From positions 8,175,500 through 8,239,499 of the forward strand of contig CM055835.1 in the NCBI GenBank assembly GCA_029582265.1: 64,000 nucleotides of DNA, in the 5' to 3' direction. This DNA is from Zoroaster sp. YZ-2022. Taxonomy: Eukaryota > Echinodermata > Asteroidea > Forcipulatida > Zoroasteridae. Positions 1 through 10,535 of the stretch are shown piece by piece. The notes below the pieces were generated by a model, which made no database searches, had not been told where the DNA came from, and worked only from the letters and a program-made list of their open reading frames with translations. The position numbers and the translations under genes were made by a program. Numbering within the stretch: position 1 is the first letter of the stretch; the number at the start of each line of letters is the position of its first letter.

Positions 1-335
1 ACAAGCAACCGCTTACCGGGACATGCCTCCATTTCATTCTTTCTTATGTCTAATAGGTTACTTATAAATGTATTAATACTGTCCGTTTGTACGTCTTGTC
101 TTGTCTTGTAAGGCATCCCCAACACAAGCAACCACTTACCGGGACATCCCTCCATTTCATTCTTTCTTATGTCTAATAGGTTACTTATAAATGTATTAAT
201 ACTGTCCGTTTGTACGTCTTGTCTTGTCTTGTCTTGTAAGGCATCCCCAACACAAGCAACCACTTACCGGGACATACCTCCATTTCATTCTTTCTTATGT
301 CTAATAGGTTACTTATAAATGTATTAATACTGTTA
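1..335. repeat. Tandem repeat, 123-128 bp unit
   Basis: About 2.7 copies starting at 1, 124 and 252. The unit begins acaagcaaccrcttaccggg. The copies differ mainly in the number of cttgt pentamers (two or three), which gives the 5-bp length difference. The array probably continues left of the window. No coding signal. Confidence 0.9.
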
Positions 336-420
336 TCTGTATACTTTGACTTGAGAACTGTGAAATGGAAATAAATGTAAATGAATTGAATTGATTCAAA
401 CATGTGTATTACATACATAA

Positions 421-2149
421 CACTGGGGAACAATTTTGAACATAATTTCTGTTGAGTTCGATTTTTCACTTGATTTAGACTAAAATTGGCATGCTGATTT
501 CAAAACTACAGTCAGTTTTCTTCTATCACGTCAAGTTTTTTCTCTACAGCTTACCCTCTGAATAAGCAAAATTGTATTGTTTGTCCGTAAGTAATAGGAC
601 TGGTCAGCTGATTGCTTTTATTACCGATGCGAAGGCACTAAGATTTTGAAATTGAAGATGACTCAGTTCGTAAGGGATTCGATCAGCATGAGATGAATGA
701 TTTGGCACGAGATTTGGGACTATCAAAAATGGCTTCAGAACTCCTAGCATCAAGACTGAATGAGAAAACTTGCTTGAAAAAGGAGAAGGTATCCTACTTT
801 CGATCCAGAGAAAGTGCATTTCTGCAGTATTTTCGAAGTGACAGTAGCTTTGTGTATTGCCATAACATACATGGTTTACTGGAGGAATTGGGAATTCCGA
901 TCTACAACTCAACTGAATGGCGACTGTTCATCGATAGCTCAAAGCGGAGCTTAAAGTGTGTCCTCCTCCACAATGGCAATTTATTTGGTGCAGTCCCAAT
1001 TGGGCATTCAGTTTGTCTTCGTGAAGAATATGGAGACATAAAGAGAGTCATTGAGTTGTTGCAATATCACAAACACAATTGGATCATCTGTGTTGACCTT
1101 AAAATGGTATGCTTCCTTCTTGGTCAGCAACGTGGATACACCAAGTATCCCTGTTTTCTGTGCATGTGGGACAGCAGAGCTCGAGAGAAGCATTGGGTGG
1201 AGAGGAATTGGCCTCCAAGATCTGACCTCAAACCTGGTGATCCCAACATTCTACATGAGCCACTTGTTGACAGAAAGAAAATTATATTCCCACCTCTGCA
1301 CATAAAACTGGGTCTCATGAAGCAATTTGTTAAAGCATTGCCAACTGAAGGCGACTGTTTCAAGTACCTCATTTTGGCATTTCCTGGCCTGTCAATTGAA
1401 AAAATCAAGGCCGGTGTGTTTGATGGTCCACAGATTCGGCAGCTCATCAAAGATGAACATTTCATCGGGACAATGTCAGAACTCGAAAAGAATGCTTGGT
1501 TATCATTCAAAGACCTTGTCAAGAACTTTCTTGGAAATACATGAGCAAAGAATTACACCGAAATTGTCCAGAAACTATTGGAGAGCTACAAAACGCTCTG
1601 TTGCAACATGAGCATCAAGTTGCATTTTCTGCATAGCCATCTTGCTAACTTCCCGGAAAACCTTGGTGAAGTCAGTGATGAGCAAGGTGAACGATTCCAC
1701 CAAGATTTGAAGGTCATGGAGGAACGGTATCAGGGTAGATGGGATGTACATATGATGGCTGACTATTGTTGGAGCATCAAGCGAGATTGTCCACAGATTG
1801 AACACTCCAGGAAAAGCTATAAGCGTAAATTTTTACCTTAACTACTTGCACACAATTTGACTTACAGTAACAATATCCTTTGTATGAACAAAATAACTTT
1901 AAACAAACATTACAGTCAAGCAATTTTTTTTATTTTCCATTGTATGTAAATTTTTAAAACATTCTATAAAATAAGCACAAATTTGTTAGATGCGGTATTT
2001 TTATGGTTTTTGAGACAAAGCGAGGGTATCCTGTAGCTCAAAAAGTTGATGTGATAGAGAAAAACTGGGGTCATTTTTGGATTCAGAGGCCAAAAGTTAG
2101 TCAAAAACAAGTGTCAGATCTAACTCAATGAAAATTGTGTTCCCCAGTG
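421..2149 (+). mobile_element. CMC/EnSpm-like DNA transposon, 1.73 kb
   Basis: The ends are inverted: CACTGGGGAACAATTTTG at 421 and the complement CACTGGGGAACACAATTTTC read inward from 2149. Both ends are flanked by TAA (418-420 and 2150-2152), a 3-bp target duplication. The interior carries a transposase-like gene in + orientation. CACTG ends with a 3-bp duplication fit the CACTA/Mirage/Chapaev group; that assignment is inference. It sits in a MED27 intron. Confidence 0.75.
642..1841 (+). pseudogene. Transposase-like protein with one in-frame stop
   Basis: One reading frame from about 642 to the TAA at 1839-1841 is broken only by TGA at 1542-1544, between FLGNT and AKNYTEIVQK. Both halves belong to the same widely dispersed animal protein family, seen from QHEMNDLARDLGLSK through EWRLFIDSSKRSLKCVLLHNG, WIICVDLKMVCFLLGQ, YTKYPCFLCMWDSRARE, ILHEPLVDRKKIIFPPLHIK, and after the stop SDEQGERFHQDL and RYQGRW...ADYCW. 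The D of FIDSSK, the D of CVDLK and the E of EQGERFHQD could be a DDE triad, with CFLC as a zinc knuckle. That reading is inference, supported by the flanking inverted repeats. ATG at 693 is an internal Met; the conserved frame extends upstream to about 642, so the N-terminus is truncated or spliced. Confidence 0.75.
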
Positions 2150-2265
2150 TAATCATTGCCAGTAACGATGACTGATTTTGCACTGTGATTGTGCACTTGG
2201 TTTGTGTATCAAATGGAAACCTCAAGGCTCAGAATCAGGTTTCAAGAATTCAACCAAAATGTTTT

Positions 2266-2512
2266 GATTAGAGGTGGTCATAGAAACGGATATTTGCATA
2301 GTGAGGTGCTAGTTAACACTCAAATGAAATGTATACTTGTAGTGAGTTAGAAACACTCAAATGTCGTCATAGAAACAGATATTTGCATAGTGAGGTGCTA
2401 GTTAACACTCAAATGAAATGTATACTTGTAGTGAGTTAGAAACACTCAAATGTCGTCATAGAAACAGATATTTGCATAGTGAGGTGCTAGTTAATGCTCA
2501 AATGAAACATGC
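2266..2512. repeat. Tandem repeat, 89-bp unit
   Basis: The phrase gtcatagaaacrgatatttg recurs at 2277, 2366 and 2455, exactly 89 bp apart, giving about 2.7 copies. Lies in a MED27 intron. Confidence 0.9.
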
Positions 2513-2629
2513 AAGAGTATTGAACAGCAACTATCAGATACTTTTTCTGTTACCCTATACATTCATCTTATTCAGTCAAAATTCTCATTTAAAGTACCAA
2601 TAAGTAATATGGGGAAAAAAGTTTGTCAT

Positions 2630-3300
2630 GCGGTTTTTACTGCAGGATAAAGACCAAGGGTCGTGGCCACAGGCAATAACAGACTGAGCCAAAGGTGAGG
2701 TTCCTTTACAGTCATTATCCTGCAGAAAAAGCCATCTTTATGCCCATCTTAATTCCGTTTTCATCACTTCAATATCCAGTGCCAAAAGAGCCAGAAAGAA
2801 TATGAAAAATCCAACGTTAGAAAATAGATGATATTTCAATTTGGCTTGTGAGTCCGGGTGATTCAAATATAAACTTCTACACTCTGATTGGTTCAATCCC
2901 GCGTGGCACATACTGCAGATACATGGTGCATGCTCACATACTTCCTGGTTTGTAATCATCGCCTGTAATGGATTAAGCAACCAGTCTTTACCGGCAGTTA
3001 GTACACCCAAACTTGATCATGTTTCATCCAATTAGATTGTCTTAACTGTTTTGAGCATATGAATAAGGGAACACAAATTTATTGCACAGTCTTAACCACA
3101 GGATAAAGACCTTGGGGTAAAGGACTGAGCAGAAAAAGAACCGAGTCAAAATTTATTCCCATCCACAAATGCCCATCCACAAATGCCCATCCACAAATGC
3201 CCATCCACAAATGCCCATCCACAAATGCCCATCCACAAATGCCCATCTTAGTTTTACATCCAAAATTTCAATAATCAGTCATTTGTATTGAACAAATTTT
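2630..3300. repeat. Dispersed repeat family (GGATAAAGACC / AATGCCCAT) with 14-bp tandem expansion
   Basis: Contains tgcaggataaagaccaaggg at 2642, aggataaagaccttggggt near 3101, and an expansion of the 14-mer AAATGCCCATCCAC repeated about five to six times at 3164-3246. Related pieces occur at 26630-26850, 28130-28400, 28430-28720 and 48565-48630, with shared phrases such as tgattggttcaatcc and ccaatcagattgt. Confidence 0.7.
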
Positions 3301-3501
3301 ATGAATTCTATGTAATCTACTCTTCATAATATATACATGTAAAGAGAATTTAAATGAATTGTAATTTCAATGTTTCAGGTTGGGACCTTAGTTTCTATGA
3401 TTGAACTACATCCATGTACTTTACATGTACTTTGAAATGATTAGTTTAACTATATTCTTTGTATGGGAATGTTTTTAATTCTTTTATGCTTATTTTGACA
3501 G

Positions 3502-3620
3502 CTCAAAGAGCATTGTAGCAATGCATCTTCACTCATAACTCACTACACTGTGAAGCGATCTTCTGGTATGGCTGGGAAAAAGCGTAAGATGCAACCTAAC
3601 CCTCTGGTCATTAGCCCACA
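3502..3620 (+). CDS. MED27: MED27 exon (first in window)
   Basis: 119 bp after the acceptor tattttgacag and before donor gtaagt. It encodes [15 protein letters not shown], then [15 protein letters not shown], then QPNPLVISP plus two bases of a Gln codon (phase 2). This corresponds to the linker region of MED27 with its lysine/arginine-rich patch. The preceding coding exon was not found in 1-3500, so it lies outside the window. Confidence 0.85.
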
Positions 3621-6600
3621 GTAAGTTTAGGTACAGTAAGCCATTCAGGTTACTATGAACAGCTGTATGTGTCTAAATGTCCACTTACAAATATATATTA
3701 CCAAACTAAATATTAAAAAACAAAACCATTAATGGCAAAGCCATATATTTATGTGCAAAACCATATATAAAGGACCAAAAAACAAATCTACATTTGTATA
3801 AGTCTTGCACAGCACCCTCTGTCTGTCAGCATTTGATGTGACGTCAAATATATTGAAGACGTCGAAGATTTATTTCATATAAAGGACTTCAGCCATAGAT
3901 TGGTCCTTGGGTCGAGCAGCCTGATTTCCGGTCCAGCACGAAATTTCCATTTTTTCATTACGAATGAACAAACTACTGAGAAACCACACAGAAACAACGC
4001 TTCTTGTCGGCTGTTGATTCATGTTGACAGCCATTTGCGAACATGTAGTACATTGTACATGATCAAATATACATAACAGCAAAAGAAACGTCACCCCCTA
4101 AATTTTGATAAGTCTGAGAACGTGTTTAGCTTATGTGTCCTCAGACGTCATGCATGACGAATTTTGAGGTCCAAATTTGCCACATTGTGTTCGTGTTACA
4201 CTCCATACTCATAATATTCTTCATTAAACAAATTATATTAATTATAAAATGAAAATAATAAATATCTTTAGGGGTGACGTTTCTTTTGCTGTTATGTATA
4301 TTTAAGTTTAAATGTCAGGTTACATAGCCATTGTCGTGCGGTCTAGCGCACTGAACTCAAGTTCTGGTGTTGCCAGCAGCAGAGTGTGGGTTCGAGCCCC
4401 GGCCGTGACACCTGTGTCCTTGAGCAAGACACTTAACCATAATTGCTTCTCTCCACCCAGGGGTTAAATGGGTACCTGTGAAGGCAGAGATGGTTTGCTC
4501 TATATGCGCTAGAAATGGCAGCAATTGAGCTGTATACTCCCCAGGGAGCTGAGATGGTTTCAGGAATGATTTATGAGCCTTATGAGCCTTATGAGCAGGG
4601 ATAATAATATAATGCGCCTTGAGCGCCACTTAGTTGGTGGATACGTGCGCTATATAAATCTATACATTATTATTATTATTATTATTATGTCTCGGAGTAG
4701 CCCTGGGGGCTAGCCTCAGAGAAGTAATTGTATTGTACTGTAGCAGTCCAGGTAGGCATAATATTTAGTGACATTATTATTATGCACCTTACATAAATAT
4801 CAATTGAAGTCAATAAAAATGAGAGCTGTATTATATATCGTGGTTAGTAATAGTACTAGTTCGTACAAGTATGGAGGAACCTTTATCCCTCCATGGTACA
4901 AATAATAATATTGTTAAATGTACCCTAAAATGTACATTTTGTTTTGTTTCATTTACTTCAGATTATGAGGTTTTTCTGTTGTTAAAGAGACTAATCATGA
5001 GCCCGTTTTGATTCCCAAACTCAAGCTTCACCAGCTCTGAATGCTAATACAGGAAAAAATATGTGATGGTTGATCAAAAAGGGTATTATTTTGATGGAGA
5101 CCATATTATTTGATAGATTTTGCAGTTTACTTCATCTAAGTAAGATATTAAGTAAGACTAATTGCGGTGACACCATGTGGAATCTCAATTGAGTAGTAAT
5201 TAGTTCTGAAAAGAACTGGAGGTACAACTCGACGTTTCGATCAGTATGCTCTGATCGTCCTCAGGAGAATGAGAGCATACTGATCGAACGTCGAGTTGTA
5301 CCTCCAGTTCTTTTCAGAACTAATTACTACTCAATTGAGATTCCACATGGTGTCACCGCAATTAGTCTTACTTATCATCCTCACCATGCAAAGCTACAAG
5401 TTTTACCTAAGTAAGATATTGACCATGTGTATTTTCTTATTCAAGGGACAAGTTGTATGACATCAGCTTCATTTTTAATCAAGCAAAAATAGGAAATTAA
5501 ATAAGCCAGGCCCATAGACAATCAAACATACATGTACATGTACAGTGAGTTAGTACAGTTTTGAAGGTAAAAAAACAGCATTTTCAAATTTGTGCCGAGT
5601 GTGGTCCCACTTTCTCAAAAAGAACCAAAGGTTAAATTTTCTTCCAAAAAGAAACCATGTCATTGTAAATAATAATAATAATAATAAAGATTTTTAGCGT
5701 GCACATATCCACCCTGCTGGGCGCTCAAGGCGCGGAAACAAAGAAAAAACATGAATACAAACAATATACAATGATAGCATAGGGGGAAAAAAATTATGTA
5801 CCGAGATACATGTACCTACATGTACAATGCAATTACAAATATACATCATCTTTGAAGAGTTGTGACATAAGATGAGTTTTAAGCATCGACTTGAATCTGG
5901 TTATGCTATGACAAGATTTGAGTTTAGTTGGAAGATGATTCCAGAGTCTCGGAGCTGCGACAGAAAACGACCTATCACCCCAGTTCCGTTTTGAAGTTGG
6001 TTCCTTTAGGAGTGACATGTTGCTGGAGCGCAAATTGCGTGATGGAGTGTAGACTTTAAGCAATTCAGAAATATAAATTGGAGCAATGTTATTAAAAGAT
6101 TTGTGAACAATTAGCATAAGTTTAAAAACAATTCTCTGTGAAACAGGAAGCCAGTGCAGTTCTTTCAAGATTGACGTGATATGGCATGACTTTCTGGACA
6201 AAGTCACAACACGAGCTGCTGTGTTTTGTATGTGCTGAAGACGAGATATTTGATTCTGCGGGAGACCGTAAAGGAGAGCATTCCCGTTATCGAGCCGTGA
6301 TGTGACAAACGCATGTATAATTTGTTCAGCAGCACTTTTATTCAAGTATTTCCTAATTCGGCTTATATTTCTGATATGAAATGATGATATGCGAACAATG
6401 TTGGAGATATGTGGTTTTAAAGTCATTGTCGAGTCAAATATAACACCCAAATTACGTGCATGTAATGAGGGGGTTATCTGCGAGTCACCAATTGTAATAA
6501 ATGGAAGAGAAACTTTAGACAATTGCTGACGTGATCCAAATAGAACAAATTCTGTTTTTTCATCGTTCAATTTCAGGAAGTTTTGTCTCAATCAACTTCG

Positions 6601-9600
6601 AATCTCTTGAATACATTTCTCCAGTGTTTTAATGCAGGAATCGGCAGGTTCTTGAGAAGATTTAAAAGTAATATTGATTTTTACACCTCAGAATACAGAG
6701 ACCGTGCATGAAAGTGTTGAACTGTACTAACTTTGTAATCTCTGTGCTATATAGGCCTACATTGAACATGTTTATAACTTGGGACCTCCCCTAATTCACA
6801 CATTTGTATTTTCTAAGGTATAATGCTGTCTAGTGGTGCAAAACAAATTCGCATGACGAAATTAGTGGCCACCTTGCTGAAAATCGGTCTCAATCTTTGT
6901 GCATGCTGAATGTGCGAACCACTTATCTGGTGGGATCGAACGTATACTGCAGCACATCTAGCTGCTGATAAATCTGGTCACCAAACATGTACATGTATAA
7001 ACAAGGACCAATCTATGGCTCACGTCCTTTATATGAAACTTTTGTCTTCAATATATTTGTCATCAAGGCTATTAGATACATGTATGCAGACAGATGGTGC
7101 TGTGCAAGACAGTATGTATAGTACACGCATGTATACTGTACTGTACTGTACTGTACATGATGTACATTGTATGCATTATGGGGTTGGTTCAGCAGTGTGA
7201 GTAGGGGAATGATGATTTACTTGGGGGAGTGGGGACATAGACCTTGGTCTGGGGGGGGGGGGTCATGCAGTGTGTGCACTTCCATAATTACTTAAATAAT
7301 TATTTTACTTCTATTGTACCGAGTGATTTTAGGATATTCTGTGATCAAGTACGCTACCATCATTTTCCAAATATTTTCTCAAAATAAACTCGGTATGTAC
7401 CCTAAGGAATAATATAACATTATGACAAACTGTATGTATATTGCATACATAATGTACACTGTATATCAGCATTGGAGTGCCCTGCCCATCTTTAAAAGTA
7501 CACCCCATCTTAATTACTTGAGAGCCCATTTTTATATTTGGTATACACAATGAGTATACTTTGGGCCTTTGTTTGACAGAATTTCATGAATTTTAAATTT
7601 GCGGCCTGCGTGGGGTCAAAGGACAAAGTATACTTTGCTTGACCACTTGTTTATTTAAAAAAAAAAAATTCCAAACTGCAAAGTGGATAATTTGGGATAA
7701 GAGCTTTCATTTAACATAAAAATCACTTTCTTACGATATTCCTAACCGGAGTTACAGATTTCCAAAGTTGTAGAGGTCAAACGGAAGGTAAAAAGTTCAA
7801 TGACCTGTAACTCACAAACCACATGACCAAAAACGCTCAAATTTCAGTTTTGGAGTTTCCTCATACAACCAAACAAACCTAGAAAGTAAAAAAAAAATCT
7901 GTGAGATTGACCTCGGAAAGTGTGTGATTTGACGTGAAATGACCCTTGTTCATCTTGTTTCCTCAAGCGTTATGGGCAAACATCACAGGTTGTTGCAGAA
8001 AGTTTGACCCTCTCATTACCATTGGTGATTTTAGTCGATAATAAATGTACTTCCTATTCTTCATCATTGGAACCTTAGTGTCGTGACTAAGGTCACCACA
8101 CACAAGACTCAATCATGGATCATGACCTATTTTTCTATTAAACCCATATAGTCTAGCTGTTGAGTATTTTCAGATCTCACTAAAGCTACACGTTGTCTGT
8201 CTAGCGGCTAAACCAAAGTGGCTGACTTTACTTGTGATTCAACCTGAAGTTGACTCATCAGATGTGACCTTTTTTACTTTTTGTATTTCAAGGGTAGTTG
8301 AGCAGATGGTTTCTACTTGGAATCGACAGTCTATGGACATAATGGTCATCAATAAAGTTCAAAACATACCGAATGTTTATCAGGTGAGAGTAAGCTTGGG
8401 GCGATAACATGATAATATCGAATATCGCGATACCTTTTTTTATTCGATCACGATATCAAATTTTCAATATATCGAGATATTGGCAAATCGCGATTTAAAA
8501 AAATATATCGCAATGAAAAAAATATATCACGATTAAAACAAAAATCTTGATTGCGAGTCCAGTCAGACATTTCATGGAAACTAAATTACACCAGTCTTTT
8601 CAGCTTTTGGAAGTGAGAAACAAAAACGAACTACTTCAGTGGTAAGCCGACTGTTTGATCACAGGAGCCGCCTGACAGGGCGTTGTTTCTCTTAATCCAC
8701 CGCCACTCAAAGAAACCTATTCAGATGGATTAAGTGTTGGGAATTGGATGTGTTTTTGGATCGCACAATGTGTAGAAAAGGTATACGTCTCACTTTCTAG
8801 CCATTGTGGTCTCTGATCCTCTGATTAAATTGGTGTAAACCATAGTTGTATGCATTAGTCATAGCCTACATGTAGGTTATTGGTTATTCACATATTTCAA
8901 AATTACCCTGACAAAATACTTTTTAATATGTCTTACGAAAATTATTCTGAAAACATTTGATATTATTTCATGTTTATTACATAAAAACACCTCAATAAAT
9001 ACCTATTTGAAGTTGGTGTTTTGTTGCTCATTCCATGATAGCATTCAGTACGTAAACAGGTCGCGGCGTGACCTACATAAGTTATAAACTCTTTCATTTT
9101 CCTTCAGGTAATTGTAATTAGGCCTGGGTGAACAGTGAAATTTACTATTCGATTAATTCCCGAATAGTTGGCCAAATGTTTCCCGCGGTTTATAAGTACG
9201 AAAACATGCGCTTTGACAGTAATTTCAGGCTTATTTTTAAGCTTCAGACAATAGACAAATACATACATTGAGTTCTTGAATGCGTGTTGTTGTTTCCTCT
9301 TTATTTCTTGCAAAATTGTATGCGAAATAATAGAATTTGTAAGTGAAAATCCAATGGTCGTCAAGTTTGTTGTTGCTTTGGCAGCGTGGAAAATATCCAG
9401 TACAATTAGCAATTTATATTAAGCACATGGTTACATTCATCCCATATCGACAGAGGGAAGTCCAAAACGTAATAAAATTAACGCGATCAAGTTGTATTTA
9501 AGTCCTCATTAAGAGTAATGCCAGTATGTTAACGGTCACCCCTGTTATTTCAAATCGATCAGCCATAAACGAAACAAAAAATCACTATTGTAAGCAGTGT

Positions 9601-10496
9601 TTATGCTCATGTAGGGGCCACTGTTTAGATGTTATTCGTTCAAAAAAAATACAACGCTTCCACAGTGTGTCCCACACTATGCTTAAAAACCCTTCGAAGC
9701 ACGTGGTGCCTGTGCCCGTTTCCTCTGAAGTGATTTTGTACTATAGATGCATTTTTGCTGTGGGAATTTTGCAAGTTTGCATGCCATTGTGATTGACTTG
9801 CACTCACCACAAATTGTGCTATCATTATTGGACAAACTAAATGGGGCGTGGCAAACAATAACTTCATGCAATAAGTGAGTTGGTTGGATTTATCATCACT
9901 ACTCATCAGTAGATGTCTCTACATGTGCTACGCTACCACGTCGTGATTGGATACATTTGCATAGTTGCTATTTTATTATTTTTCTCATCATTGGCTGTTC
10001 GATCATGAATATTTTGATTATGTTGCGTATTCATGATTTTGGGGGTCGATGTTTCACTGTAGTTTCACTGGTGCCCGTTTTTGGGGAAAGAAGGTGGGAA
10101 ATGGAATCAGTGAATCTGCTTGTACGTGGGGAGAACCCTGTCTGTCCCATTTCCCAGGCATTCCCATGATTGAATTCAATATTGATTGAAGTACTAATCA
10201 CCTACATGTAGAAGTAGGAAGCTAGCATTTGTTTTTAACTATATGTATACCTTATAATTTATAATTCCCATCATTAAATAATGGGTAATTCTTCTCAACA
10301 TGATGGCCAAGGCAAAGTGATTTATTCTTCTTCATACAAAATACAGTGTATTACAATGTATTACGTTTACTCTCAAGTGTTTTAAACATTGGCCAACCCA
10401 TGAACTGAACAATGGCAAGACTGTTACATACAGTATGACGCGACATGCCTCTGTTATCAACATTCAGTGGGCAACAGTTGCTGCAGTCACATCCAT

Positions 10497-10535
<39 letters not shown>

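Noticed and set aside
2277..2512. CRISPR array
   Set aside because: Units are contiguous 89-bp tandem copies without spacers, in a eukaryotic intron. The other tandem arrays fail the same way.
2738..3010. 90-codon - strand ORF as a gene
   Set aside because: It lies in a dispersed repeat family seen again at 26630 and 28130 and has no recognisable motifs.
9526..9792. ORFs [10 protein letters not shown]... repeated in hAT copies A, B and C
   Set aside because: Short, disrupted differently in each copy and without hAT dimerisation or DDE motifs.
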